Both the position numbers and the translations under genes were made by a program. Below, one piece after another: positions 34,579 through 43,810 of a stretch of DNA of 64,000 nt (within the stretch, counting starts at the first letter, position 1; each line of letters starts with the position of its first letter). Under the pieces are notes generated by a model. The model saw only the letters and a list, made by a program, of their open reading frames with translations. It had not been told where the DNA came from and did not search any database. Origin of the DNA: ZC4RG20 sp036381515 (GTDB lineage: Bacteria > Pseudomonadota > Gammaproteobacteria > Steroidobacterales > Rariloculaceae); assembly GCA_036381515.1 (NCBI GenBank), contig DASVCR010000025.1, positions 1 through 64,000 on the forward strand, given 5' to 3'.

Positions 34579-35197
34579 TCGGGCCGCCCGGCCGCTTCTC
34601 GTTCTGTGCGCGTGCCTCGGCGCAGCCGTCGCCGCGTCCCAGGAGGCGGAGCCCGAGGACCTCGTCGTCGAAGCGCCCGGCGGCGCCCGCTACAACGGCG
34701 CGACGGGCCGCATGGAGATGACGCAGCTCAGCATCACGCAGGGCGATCTGTCGATCACGGCCGACCGCGGCTCGGCGCTCGAGATTCACGACGGCGAGGC
34801 CGAGGTCGGCATCGACTACCGGCTCGAAGGCAATGTGCGGCTCGAGAGCGCGCTCGCGCGCATCACCGGTGACGTTGCCGAGTTCGTCGCGCGCGACGGC
34901 CGGCTCGAGCGGTTCGTGCTGTCGGGAGATCCGGCCCGGTTCGAGGACCTCGACGCGGAGCGCTCCGGCCAGGCGTTCGGCGAGGCCGGGCGCCTGCTGT
35001 ACGACGCGGCCGCCGGCGTCGTGACCCTCGAGGGCGAGGTGCGCGTCGTCGTCGGCCCGAACGAGTTCCGCGGCTGCGACCTCGTCTACGACCTCGGCGC
35101 CGAGGAAGTCTCCTCGGGCGAATCCGAGTGCGAGCAGCCGCTGCAGATCATCAGGACGGCCCCGGACGCGAACGGCAACGGCCGGCAAGAGCGATGA
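34553..35197 (+). CDS. lptA: LptA, periplasmic LPS-binding bridge protein
   Basis: 214-residue periplasmic protein whose b-jellyroll units stack into the LPS bridge across the periplasm. Signal peptide ~1-29 (LLVLCACLGAAVAA), then an OstA-like domain: VVEAPGGARYNGATGRMEMT, ITADRGSALEIHDG, IDYRLEGNVRLES and GRLLYDAAAGVVTLEGEV. Start ATG 34553, GGAG 9 nt upstream, inside the end of lptC. The stop overlaps the lptB ATG. It carries an acidic tail with two cysteines (GCDL, SECEQ). Confidence 0.92.
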   Translation: MYVAPSVLDRAARPLLVLCACLGAAVAASQEAEPEDLVVEAPGGARYNGATGRMEMTQLSITQGDLSITADRGSALEIHDGEAEVGIDYRLEGNVRLESALARITGDVAEFVARDGRLERFVLSGDPARFEDLDAERSGQAFGEAGRLLYDAAAGVVTLEGEVRVVVGPNEFRGCDLVYDLGAEEVSSGESECEQPLQIIRTAPDANGNGRQER

Positions 35198-35919
35198 GCA
35201 AGCTCGAGGCGGTAGGGATCGCGAAGCGTTATCGGTCGCGGCAGGTCGTCAACGATCTTTCCCTGACGATCGAGAGCGGCGACGTCGTCGGCCTGCTCGG
35301 GCCGAACGGCGCAGGGAAGACGACGGCGTTCTACATGATCGTCGGCCTCGTCTCGTGCGACCGCGGCAAGATCGTGCTGAACGGGCAGGACGTGACGAGG
35401 CTCCCGGTGCACCGCCGGGCACGCCTCGGACTAGGTTATCTGCCCCAGGAGGCGTCGGTTTTCCGCAAGCTGACGGTGGCCGATAATATTCGGGCGATCC
35501 TGCAGGTGCGTAAGGATCTCGACCGGGCGGCTCGGCAGACTCTTCTGGAGGAGCTCATGGAAGAGCTGCACATCAGCCACGTTCGGGACAGCCTCGGCGT
35601 CAGCCTTTCAGGCGGCGAGCGCCGGCGCGTCGAAATTGCGCGCGCGCTTGCAGCGGAACCCAAGTTCATCCTGCTCGACGAGCCGTTTGCCGGCGTCGAT
35701 CCGATATCGGTGCTCGACATTCAACGAATCATCAGGCACTTGAGCCAACGCGGAATTGGCGTATTGATAACGGATCACAATGTTAGGGAGACACTTGGAA
35801 TCTGCGGCTATGCTTATATCCTGAACAACGGGGAGCTGATGGCGCGCGGAACGCCGGATGAGATTCTGTCCAACCCCCGAGTGCGCGAAGTTTACCTCGG
35901 AGAAGCCTTTTCGCTTTAA
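35194..35919 (+). CDS. lptB: LptB, ATPase of the LPS export ABC transporter
   Basis: 241-residue cytosolic ABC ATPase that powers LPS extraction with LptFG. Walker A GPNGAGKTTAFYMIVG (~37-52), Q-loop LGYLPQEASVFRKL, ABC signature LSGGERRRVEIARAL (~137-151), Walker B FILLDEPFAGVDP and H-loop ITDHNVRETL are intact. ATG 35194 overlaps the lptA stop (ATGA). Highly conserved family; normal length. lptF and lptG are not in the window. rpoN follows after 9 bp. Confidence 0.98.
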   Translation: MSKLEAVGIAKRYRSRQVVNDLSLTIESGDVVGLLGPNGAGKTTAFYMIVGLVSCDRGKIVLNGQDVTRLPVHRRARLGLGYLPQEASVFRKLTVADNIRAILQVRKDLDRAARQTLLEELMEELHISHVRDSLGVSLSGGERRRVEIARALAAEPKFILLDEPFAGVDPISVLDIQRIIRHLSQRGIGVLITDHNVRETLGICGYAYILNNGELMARGTPDEILSNPRVREVYLGEAFSL

Positions 35920-35928
35920 GTCGAACCC

Positions 35929-37380
35929 ATGCTGAAACCGTCGCTTCAACTGAGACTGAGCCAGCAGCTCACGATGACGCCGCAGCTGCAGCAGGCGATC
36001 CGTCTGCTGCAGCTTCCGGTGATGGAGCTGCAGGCGCAGATCCAGGAAGCGCTCGACCAGAACGTGATGCTCGAGATCGACGAGGCGGCGACCGCCGAGG
36101 CGGAAGCGGCGACGCCGCTCGACGGCGAGACCGTCGACGTCTCCGAGCTCGATTCAGGCGGCGACGATCCCGCCGATGACTACGTCGAGGCGACGGTCTC
36201 CGAATCGGAATGGGAGGACGTTCAGCGCACGGGTCCTTCCGAAGCGCCGCGCAGCAACGAGCCTCGGCAGACCTTCGAATACGCGGATCGCTCGAACGAG
36301 ACGCTCGGCGATCACCTGCTGTGGCAGCTCGAGCTCGAGCGGCTCGACGACCGGGAGCGTGCGATCGGCGAGGCGATCATCGACGCGATCAACGACGACG
36401 GCTATTTGATGGACGATCTCGAGACGATCCGCGAGACGCTCGCACCCGACGTCATCGCGTCCGTCGAGGAGATCGAAGCCGTCCTCGCGAAGATCCAGCG
36501 GTTCGACCCGGTCGGCTGCGGCGCGCGATCGGTCAGCGAATGCGTGCTGCTGCAGCTCGAGCAGCTCGACCCGTCGACGCCGGGGCTCGAGCTCGCGCGT
36601 GCGATCACCGCGGAGCACCTCGAGCTCGTCGCCGAGCATCAGTACGGCGCGCTGAAGCGGCTGTTGAAGGCCTCCGACGGCGAGCTCGAAGCCGCCCTCG
36701 CGCTCGTGCGCTCGTGTCATCCGCGCCCCGGAGCGTCCGTGCACGCGCCGGCCGCAGAGTACGTCGTGCCGGACGTCTTCGTGCGCCGCAGCGACGGACA
36801 CTGGGTCGTCGAGCTGAACGGCTCGATCGCGCCGCAGCTTCGCGTGAATCAGGTGTACGCGAGCTCGCTCGGCCGCGGCGACGAATACGACGTGCTGCGC
36901 ACGCTGCTGCAGGAGGCACGCTGGCTGATTCGCAGCCTCGAGATCCGCAACGAGACGCTGCTCAAGGTCGCGATGACGATCGTGCAGCGGCAGACCGAGT
37001 TCCTCGAGAAGGGCGAGGAGTACATGCGGCCGATGGTGCTGCGCGACGTCGCCGAGGCGATCCAGATGCACGAGTCGACGGTCTCGCGTGTAACGACCGG
37101 CAAGTACATGCACACGCCGCGCGGCGTGTTCGAGTTCCGCTATTTCTTCTCGAGCCACCTTTCGAGCGAGGACGGCGAGCAGTCGTCGACCGCCGTCCGC
37201 GCGAAGATCCGCAAGCTCGTCGCCGCGGAAGATCCCGAAAAGCCCCTCAGCGATAACCAGATCGCACGGATTCTGTCCAATGAAGGGATCAAGGTCGCTC
37301 GGCGAACCATCGCGAAATACCGCGAAGCGCTGAACATTCCGTCGTCGAGCGACCGTAAGCGGAGTAAGCTCGCAGGTTGA
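35929..37380 (+). CDS. rpoN: RNA polymerase sigma-54 factor RpoN
   Basis: Alternative sigma factor for -24/-12 promoters. 483 residues: N-terminal activator-interacting region (LSQQLTMTPQLQQAIRLLQL, ~9-28), an acidic region II (~45-105), a core-binding domain, the helix-turn-helix region near LRDVAEAIQMHESTVSRVT (~365) and the C-terminal RpoN box ARRTIAKYREAL that recognises the -24 element. It lies directly after lptB, as in most proteobacteria, and is followed by hpf and rapZ. Confidence 0.98.
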   Translation: MLKPSLQLRLSQQLTMTPQLQQAIRLLQLPVMELQAQIQEALDQNVMLEIDEAATAEAEAATPLDGETVDVSELDSGGDDPADDYVEATVSESEWEDVQRTGPSEAPRSNEPRQTFEYADRSNETLGDHLLWQLELERLDDRERAIGEAIIDAINDDGYLMDDLETIRETLAPDVIASVEEIEAVLAKIQRFDPVGCGARSVSECVLLQLEQLDPSTPGLELARAITAEHLELVAEHQYGALKRLLKASDGELEAALALVRSCHPRPGASVHAPAAEYVVPDVFVRRSDGHWVVELNGSIAPQLRVNQVYASSLGRGDEYDVLRTLLQEARWLIRSLEIRNETLLKVAMTIVQRQTEFLEKGEEYMRPMVLRDVAEAIQMHESTVSRVTTGKYMHTPRGVFEFRYFFSSHLSSEDGEQSSTAVRAKIRKLVAAEDPEKPLSDNQIARILSNEGIKVARRTIAKYREALNIPSSSDRKRSKLAG

Positions 37381-37467
37381 TCCTGCGGCCTCGCAGCGGC
37401 GGGTGATCGCCGGGGGACACTCCTCGGCGTGCCCCGCGCTCGAAACACGAACGACAAGGAGCGATCC

Positions 37468-37788
37468 ATGGATCTGACGGTTACCGGTCATCACGTCGAG
37501 ATCACGAACGCGCTGCGCGACTACGTCGCGACGAGATTCGAAAAGCTCGAGCGGCACTTCGACCACATGACGGCCATCGACTGCGTCTTGACCGTCGAGA
37601 AGCTCATCCACAAGGCGGAGGCGACGGTCCGCGCGGGCGGCGGTGCCACGATCCATGCCGAGGCGACGGACGGCGACATGTACGCCGCGATCGACAACCT
37701 GGCCGACAAGCTCGACCGGCAAATCACGAAGCACAAGGAGAAGCTCACGGATCACCGCGCGCGGGACGTGGAGAAGCGCTTCGGCTGA
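37468..37788 (+). CDS. hpf: Short ribosome hibernation promoting factor HPF
   Basis: 106-residue S30AE protein that binds idle 70S ribosomes and promotes 100S dimers in stationary phase. MDLTVTGHHVEITNALRDYV and the EATDGDMYAAIDNLADKLDRQI block identify it. The start ATG 37468 has AAGGAG 7 nt upstream. It is the short type, without a C-terminal dimerisation domain. A second S30AE gene, fused to a cold-shock domain, lies at 40142. In most relatives ptsN follows; here rapZ comes next after 33 bp. Confidence 0.96.
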   Translation: MDLTVTGHHVEITNALRDYVATRFEKLERHFDHMTAIDCVLTVEKLIHKAEATVRAGGGATIHAEATDGDMYAAIDNLADKLDRQITKHKEKLTDHRARDVEKRFG

Positions 37789-37821
37789 CCACACGGCCGC
37801 GTTGAGCACGAGGCGGCAGGG

Positions 37822-38679
37822 ATGAGGCTCGTCATCATCAGCGGTCTTTCCGGCTCCGGCAAGAGCGTTGCGTTGCATCTGCTCGAGGACCTCGGTTTCT
37901 ACTGCATCGACAACATCCCGGTCGGCCTGCTGCGCTCGTTCGTCGACGACATCCTGCTCGACAACGACGGCTCGTACAGTAACGTCGGCGTCGGCCTCGA
38001 CGCGCGCAACCGCCCGTCCGACATCGAGCAGCTTCCGGCGCTCGCGAAGAAGCTGCGGGCCGATGGCGTACAATGCGAAATCATCTTCCTGCAGGCGTCG
38101 GACGACGTGCTGCTGTCCCGCTTCAGCGAAACGCGCCGGAGGCATCCGCTATCGAACGAGAACGTCAGCCTGCGCGAGGCGATCGCGAAGGAACGCGTCC
38201 TGCTCGGCCCGATCATCGACGCCGCGGACCTCATCGTCGACACGACCGGGACGACCGCGTACGCGCTGCGCGAGCGCATTCGCGACCGCATCGGGCAGAA
38301 GCGGCCGAGCACGATGTCGATCCTGATCGAGTCGTTCGGCTACAAGCACGGGCTGCCTCCCGACGCGGACTTCGTCTTCGACGTGCGCTGCCTGCCGAAC
38401 CCGTACTGGGAGACGCAGCTGCGGCCGCTGAACGGCAAGGACGCCGAGGTCATCGCTTTCCTCGATGCGCAGCCGCTCGTGCAGGAGATGGTGCGCGACA
38501 TCGCGAGCTTCCTCGAGCACTGGATCCCTCGCTATCAGGATTTCCAACGCTCCTACCTGACGGTCGCGATCGGCTGCACCGGCGGTCAGCACCGGTCGGT
38601 GTACGTGGCCGAGGCGGTCGCGAAGCTACTCAGGGCCTCGCACGCGTCGATTCAGACTCGGCATCACGAGCTGCCCTGA
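37822..38679 (+). CDS. rapZ: RapZ, RNase adapter / GlmZ-binding P-loop protein
   Basis: 285-residue protein that in enterobacteria binds the GlmZ/GlmY small RNAs to control glucosamine-6-phosphate synthesis. Walker A GLSGSGKS at 8-15, Walker B-like DARNRP region, FSETRRRHPL, and the C-terminal RNA/metabolite-binding GCTGGQHRSVYVAE are conserved. The gene lies in the rpoN operon as usual, but ptsN and the NPr gene, which normally flank it, are missing. mgtE follows after ~50 bp. Confidence 0.97.
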   Translation: MRLVIISGLSGSGKSVALHLLEDLGFYCIDNIPVGLLRSFVDDILLDNDGSYSNVGVGLDARNRPSDIEQLPALAKKLRADGVQCEIIFLQASDDVLLSRFSETRRRHPLSNENVSLREAIAKERVLLGPIIDAADLIVDTTGTTAYALRERIRDRIGQKRPSTMSILIESFGYKHGLPPDADFVFDVRCLPNPYWETQLRPLNGKDAEVIAFLDAQPLVQEMVRDIASFLEHWIPRYQDFQRSYLTVAIGCTGGQHRSVYVAEAVAKLLRASHASIQTRHHELP

Positions 38680-38731
38680 GCGGCCGGGCCTCGGCGATGA
38701 GCTCGGTACCCACGACGACGGGACGCCCCGC

Positions 38732-40096
38732 GTGCACGACCAGACGGCCGTAAGCGAAGAGGCTCAGCCGACCGCGCTCGAGGCGCTGCGCGACGCGCTC
38801 GAGAGCGGCGGGCTGCGCCGCGTGCGCGGCATGCTGAACGCGCTGAACCCCGCCGAGATCGCGGATCTGCTCGAATCGTTGCCGACGCCGCAGCGGCTCA
38901 TCGTCTGGAACCTCGTCGACGTCGACGACGAGGGCGACGTGCTCGTCGAGGTGAACGAGGAGGTCCGCGAGACGCTGATGCGCGAGATGGACAGCGAGCG
39001 CATCGTCGCCGCCGCTGCCCACCTCGATCTCGACGACCTCGCCGACCTGATCGCCGAGCTGCCGGAAGCGGTCAAGCAGCAGATCGTCCGCTCGCTCGAT
39101 TCGACCGACCGCCTGCGCCTGCAGTCCGTGCTCGCGTACGGCGAGGACACGGCCGGCGGCCTGATGAATCCGGACACGGTGTCGGTGCGCGCGGACGTCA
39201 CGGTCGAGGTCGTGCTGCGGTACCTGCGCATGCGCGGCGGCGTGCCCCGCGGCACGGACGCGCTCTTCGTCGTCGACCGCGCGGGCGTCTTCCTCGGCGC
39301 GCTGTATCTCGCGAAGCTCCTGATCGCCGATCCCGAGCAGCCGGTCGCCGAGCTCATGGACACCGACGTGCCGACGATCGACGCGCACCTGCCCGCGGCC
39401 GAGGTCGCGAGGGTGTTCGAGAACTTCGATCTCGTATCCGCCGCGGTGACGGCGGAGAACGGTCAGCTGCTCGGCCGCATCACGGTCGACGACGTCCTCG
39501 ACGTGATCCGCGAGGAGGCCGGCCGCTCGGTGCTGAACATGGCCGGCCTCGACCAGGAGAACGACATGTTCGCGCCGGTCGCGCGCAGCGCCGCGCGCCG
39601 CGCGATGTGGCTCGGCGTCAACGTCGGCACGGCGTTCCTCGCGGCATGGGTCGCGGGTCTCTACGAAGCGACGCTCGACGCGGTCGTGATGCTCGCGGTG
39701 CTGATGCCGATCGTGCCCAGCATGGGCGGCGTCGCCGGCACGCAGACGATGGTGCTGATCATCCGCGCGCTCGCGCTCGGGCAGATCGACCCGGCGAACG
39801 GGCGCTGGCTGCTGCGGCGGGAGCTCGGCGTCGCGCTGCTGAACGGCGCCGGCTGGGCGCTGCTCGTCGGGTTTCTCGCGAGCGTCTGGTTCGACACGTG
39901 GATGATCGGGGTCGTCATCGCGCTCGCGCTCGTGATCAATCTCCTCGCGGGCGCGGCGGCGGGGTTCGGCATCCCGCTGCTGCTGCGGGCGCTCGGGATC
40001 GACCCCGCGATCGCGGGCGGCGTCGTGCTGATCATGGTCACGGACGTCGTCGGACTCGTCGCGTTTCTCGGGATCGGCTCCTGGCTGCTGCTGTGA
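38732..40096 (+). CDS. mgtE: MgtE-family magnesium transporter
   Basis: 454 residues. Cytosolic N-terminal MgtE_N helical domain (~10-130), a pair of CBS domains (~135-260; GGLMNPDTVSVRADVTVEVV, LMDTDVPTIDAHLPAAEV) that gate the channel by Mg2+ binding, and five transmembrane helices from ~285 to the end, with the pore segment MLAVLMPIVPSMGGVAGTQ. The start is GTG 38732. Placement after rapZ is common in bacteria that lack the ptsN-ptsO pair there. Confidence 0.95.
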   Translation: MHDQTAVSEEAQPTALEALRDALESGGLRRVRGMLNALNPAEIADLLESLPTPQRLIVWNLVDVDDEGDVLVEVNEEVRETLMREMDSERIVAAAAHLDLDDLADLIAELPEAVKQQIVRSLDSTDRLRLQSVLAYGEDTAGGLMNPDTVSVRADVTVEVVLRYLRMRGGVPRGTDALFVVDRAGVFLGALYLAKLLIADPEQPVAELMDTDVPTIDAHLPAAEVARVFENFDLVSAAVTAENGQLLGRITVDDVLDVIREEAGRSVLNMAGLDQENDMFAPVARSAARRAMWLGVNVGTAFLAAWVAGLYEATLDAVVMLAVLMPIVPSMGGVAGTQTMVLIIRALALGQIDPANGRWLLRRELGVALLNGAGWALLVGFLASVWFDTWMIGVVIALALVINLLAGAAAGFGIPLLLRALGIDPAIAGGVVLIMVTDVVGLVAFLGIGSWLLL

Positions 40097-40141
40097 GCGT
40101 CGCCCCGACGGCGCCGCCCGTTAGCGGGTAGTACGGATGGC

Positions 40142-40735
40142 ATGCCGGCATCCGTGAATCGGATGATTGGTATCGATATGCAGGTGCCGCTCGAGGTCTA
40201 CTTTCACAACGTCGACCGCTCCGAGGCCGTCGAGGCCGAGGCGCGCGCCCGGGTCGACGAGCTCGAGCGCTTCGCGCCCGAGATCATCAGCTGCCGCGTC
40301 ACGATCGAAGCGCCGCATCGCCACAGCCGGAAGGGAGAGGTGTATCGCGTCGCGGTCTACGTCCGCGTGCCGGGTGCCGAGATCTTCGCGGGGCGCGAGG
40401 AGCCCGACAATCCGGCGCACGAGGACGTGTACGTGGCGATGCGCCACGCGTTCGACGCCGCGCGCCGCCAGCTGCAGGACCGGGTGCGGCTCGACCGCGG
40501 CAAGGTGAAGGTTCACGAGGGGCCGCCGCGCGGGACGATCTCCGAGCTGCACCCGGAGAAGAGCTACGGGCGCATCGCGACGCCGGACGGGCGCGATATC
40601 TATTTCCACCGCAACAGCGTCGTCGACGCGGACTTCGACGACCTCGCGGTCGGCGACGAGGTCTGGTTCAGCGAGGAAGAAGGCGACGAAGGGCCGCAGG
40701 CGAGCACCGTCCACGTCGTCGGCAAGCAGCCTTGA
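40142..40735 (+). CDS. S30AE (HPF/RaiA-like) protein fused to a cold-shock domain
   Basis: 197 residues with two domains: an N-terminal ribosome-hibernation-type S30AE domain (~13-115: VPLEVYFHNVDRSEAVEAEA) and a C-terminal cold-shock nucleic-acid-binding domain (~128-195: GTISELHPEKSYGRIATPDG, DIYFHRNSV). The family is known in proteobacteria but its role is little studied. It probably binds ribosomes or RNA. The start may be ATG 40142 or the in-frame ATG 40178 (MQVPLEVYF), which fits relatives better; neither has a clear ribosome-binding site. It follows mgtE by 45 bp. Confidence 0.88.
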   Translation: MPASVNRMIGIDMQVPLEVYFHNVDRSEAVEAEARARVDELERFAPEIISCRVTIEAPHRHSRKGEVYRVAVYVRVPGAEIFAGREEPDNPAHEDVYVAMRHAFDAARRQLQDRVRLDRGKVKVHEGPPRGTISELHPEKSYGRIATPDGRDIYFHRNSVVDADFDDLAVGDEVWFSEEEGDEGPQASTVHVVGKQP

Positions 40736-40868
40736 GGTCCGTTCGGCCCGGCCGCCGAGCGCTACGTCGTCGTCGATGAAGGGAGCCGGGCAGCCACACC
40801 GAGCACGAACGGGGCCTCGCAGCCCGTTCGGCAGCGGCCGCGCGTCCTTCCCCGCACCGAGCGGCGCG

Positions 40869-43784
40869 TCAGCGGCCGCGGCACGGGCTCGTGACGACCG
40901 ACGCCGAGGCGAGCCCGGCACGCGCGCCGCCGGACGATTCCGGCGGGCTTGCGAGGAAATCGCTGCCGCCCGCGCCCGATAACGTCCGGCTCTCGACGGT
41001 CAGCGTGCTGCGCTCCTCGGCGAGCTGCGGCACGCACGCACGGACGTCGAGCGATTCGGCCGCAGGCGCCGGCGTCTCGAGCGGCAGCACGCTGCCGGTG
41101 ATCTCGTTCGGCGAGTCGATCAGCACCTCTCCGTCGATGCCGGTCGTCGACGACGCGTCGATCCGGCTGTCGGCGGAACCGACGAAGAAGCCTGCGCGGA
41201 TGACGATGTTGCCGCCGTTGCCCGCGTTCGCCCGCGCGATGACGTCGCTTCGATCGAGGATCACGAACTCCGGGTCGATGACGATGTTGCCGCCGTCCGC
41301 GGTCGGCGTGACGCCGCCCGCTTCGGCGCTCAAGGTCGCGTCGACGAGCATCACCTGCCGGCCGGCCTGCACCTCGATGTCGCCGCCCGCCGAGTGATCG
41401 GCGGAGGTCACGACCGAGCCCGCGCGGAGCTCCACCGTATCCTCCGCGGTCAACGACAACCGGCCGGCATTGCCGCCGCCCGTCGCCCGCGCGGACACGT
41501 TGCCGCCGTCGCTCACGTCGATCGAGCGCGCGGCGAGCACGACGTCGCCCCCCTGCCCGCTGCCGGTCGTCGCCGCCGAGACCGATCCCTGCGTCGCGAT
41601 CCGGATCTCGTCGGCGCGCAGCGAGACCGTGCCGCCGCTGCCGTCGATCGTCGACGCGGAGATCCGGCCGCCGTTCTCGATCACGATGGCGCCGTCGACG
41701 AGGAGCGTTACGGCGCCGGCCGCACCGGCGTCCGGACCGGTCGCGGTCGACTCGCTTGCGACGCGCGCATTCTCGATGCGCAGCTCGCCGACCTCGATGA
41801 TGACCTCGCCGCCGCCGCCGGACAGCGCGGTATTGCCGACGATCTCCGCGCCGTCCCCAAGCATCAGGCTCGACGCGCGGATCGAGACGAAGCCGGCGTT
41901 GCCGGTGCGCGGCGCCTCCACCCCGCCGGCCTCCTCCGCCTCGACCTCCGTCGACGCCTTGATCGCGGAGCCGCTGCCGTCGCCGCGCGCGCCGACCAGT
42001 GTGATCGGGCCGTCGGCCTCGATCGTGACGGAGCCGCCGGCGCCGATGCCGGACGTGCTCGCAGTGATGCGCGCGCCGTCGTCGAGCTCGATGCGGCCCG
42101 CACGGATGTCGATCGAGCCCGCGTCGCCCGTGGCCGTGAAGAAGCTGCCGGCCGTGATCCTCGAGCCGCGGTTCTGCGCGGGATCCGCGGCGCCGTTCGT
42201 GCCGGTCACGACCAGCGCGCCCGGCGCGGCGATCGAGATGTTGCCGCCGGCCCCCGACGCCTCGGCGACGCTGCCGACGCGGACGCCGTTCAGGATCTCG
42301 ACGCGCGGGGCAGTCAGACGGATGTCGCCGCCGCGCGCGGCCGATGCGGTGCTCGCGTTGACCTGAGCTTCCTGCGTCAGCGTCAGGCGCTCGACCGCGT
42401 CGAGCTCGATCGCACCTGCTGCACCCGGACCCCGCGTCGTCGCCGCGACCTGCGCGCCGTCGGCAATGCGAATCACGTGACCGGTAACGCGGACGTCGCC
42501 GCCGCGGCCTGCGGCGTCGGCCGCGACCTCGGAGAACACTCCCGATGCGCCGGCGGAGGAGCCGCCGCCCCCGCCACCGCCGCCGCTACCTCCGCCTCCG
42601 CTGCCTCCTCCGCCGCCGCTGCCGCCTCCGCCGCCGGGGACGGTGCCGCCCGGGCCGCCCTCGATCACGACGTCGGTCGCCGCGGAGAGCGTGATGCGTC
42701 CGCCGGCGCCGGCGCCGACCGCGGTCGTCCGGACCTGGCTCGCCTCGACGATGCGGGCGCTGCCGACGTCGATGCGGACGTTGCCGGTCGGCTGATCGGG
42801 CGCCGTGCCCGTCGGGCTCGCGGCGACGAGAGCGCCGCGCGCCATCACGAATTCGCCGCCGCGGATGAACACGTCGCCGGCCGCGCCCGCGGCGCCGGCA
42901 CCGGTCCCCGTGCCGGCGGAGCCGCCGCCGGAACCGCCTCCACCACCGCCGGAACCGCCCTCGCCGCCGCTGCCTCCTCCCGACGCTCCGCCGCCACCGC
43001 CCGGCGTGCCGCCGCCCGTCGTCCGGACCTCGGCCGCGCGCAGCGTGACCGCGCCGAGCGCATCGACCGTCGCGCCGTCCGCGCGATGCAACCTGAGCTC
43101 CCCGGCACCGGCGGCGCTCTGCAGATCGATCGTCCCGCCCGGCGCGCTCAATATCGCGCCGTCGAGCTCGATCGGTCCGCCGATCAGCGCGAGCGACTCG
43201 CCCGCCGGCACCGCAAGCGCCGCGCCGTCGACGGCAATCGGGCCGCTCGTCGGCCCGAGGAAGCCGAACGCGCTCGGGCTTGCGACCGTCAGCACCGTGT
43301 CCGCGACGTTCGTCGCGTCGAAGCGCCCGCCGTCGCCGAGCAGCAGCGCATCGGCCGTCGTCGCGTGAAATCCGCCGGTCACGTCGAGCACCGCATTCGG
43401 GCCGAACAGGATGCCGTTCGGATTGATCAGCCAAAGGTCGGCGCCGGGAATCGAATTCCGAAGCAGACCGTCGATCGACGACGCCGCACCGCCCGTCACG
43501 CGCGCGAGCACGTGCTCGGTCGGGCCCGCGAAGCTCGACGTGAACGTCGCGCTTTCGCCGGCCCGCACGCCGAGCTCCCGGAAGCTGTGAAAGAGGTTCG
43601 GCCCGACCTGAGTACCGAGCGACGCATCGATCGCGAAGTCGGGACCGACGAGCTCGACCGCAGGTCCAACGGTGCCGTCCGTCGCGATCTGCGCAATGCC
43701 GGCGAGCGGCACGCACGGCGCCGCGACGAGCGCGGCGCATTGGAAGATTCGTCGCGGCTTGCCGCCCGTGCGATACGCATCCAT
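40869..43784 (-). CDS. TpsA-type filamentous haemagglutinin-like exoprotein (two-partner secretion)
   Basis: 971-residue secreted b-helix protein. Signal peptide ~1-31, a TPS (haemagglutination-activity) domain (~32-260) containing the diagnostic NPNGILFGPNA near residue 120, then repeating GG-x-v/i-x-i b-helix segments to ~900. Two glycine/serine-rich low-complexity loops interrupt the helix at about 253-301 and 375-413. The C-terminus is short, Ser/Gly-rich, with two cysteines (RACVPQ and SPCRGR) that could form a disulfide. No membrane anchor is seen, so it is released or held by TpsB. GGAG lies 9 nt before ATG 43784. Last gene of the CHAT-tpsB-tpsA operon. Adhesion or biofilm function is inferred from the family. 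Confidence 0.9.
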   Translation of the reverse strand: MDAYRTGGKPRRIFQCAALVAAPCVPLAGIAQIATDGTVGPAVELVGPDFAIDASLGTQVGPNLFHSFRELGVRAGESATFTSSFAGPTEHVLARVTGGAASSIDGLLRNSIPGADLWLINPNGILFGPNAVLDVTGGFHATTADALLLGDGGRFDATNVADTVLTVASPSAFGFLGPTSGPIAVDGAALAVPAGESLALIGGPIELDGAILSAPGGTIDLQSAAGAGELRLHRADGATVDALGAVTLRAAEVRTTGGGTPGGGGGASGGGSGGEGGSGGGGGGSGGGSAGTGTGAGAAGAAGDVFIRGGEFVMARGALVAASPTGTAPDQPTGNVRIDVGSARIVEASQVRTTAVGAGAGGRITLSAATDVVIEGGPGGTVPGGGGGSGGGGGSGGGGSGGGGGGGGSSAGASGVFSEVAADAAGRGGDVRVTGHVIRIADGAQVAATTRGPGAAGAIELDAVERLTLTQEAQVNASTASAARGGDIRLTAPRVEILNGVRVGSVAEASGAGGNISIAAPGALVVTGTNGAADPAQNRGSRITAGSFFTATGDAGSIDIRAGRIELDDGARITASTSGIGAGGSVTIEADGPITLVGARGDGSGSAIKASTEVEAEEAGGVEAPRTGNAGFVSIRASSLMLGDGAEIVGNTALSGGGGEVIIEVGELRIENARVASESTATGPDAGAAGAVTLLVDGAIVIENGGRISASTIDGSGGTVSLRADEIRIATQGSVSAATTGSGQGGDVVLAARSIDVSDGGNVSARATGGGNAGRLSLTAEDTVELRAGSVVTSADHSAGGDIEVQAGRQVMLVDATLSAEAGGVTPTADGGNIVIDPEFVILDRSDVIARANAGNGGNIVIRAGFFVGSADSRIDASSTTGIDGEVLIDSPNEITGSVLPLETPAPAAESLDVRACVPQLAEERSTLTVESRTLSGAGGSDFLASPPESSGGARAGLASASVVTSPCRGR
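42545..43025. repeat. Glycine/serine-codon low-complexity tracts in tpsA
   Basis: Two simple-sequence stretches, 42545-42660 and 42880-43025, made of CCGCCG/CCTCC-type triplets (Gly-Gly-Ser codons on the minus strand). They encode loops protruding from the predicted b-helix. Triplet-based slippage could vary their length without frameshift. Confidence 0.85.
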
Positions 43785-43810
43785 GACGCGCGCTCCTGTC
43801 GCTCGATGTC

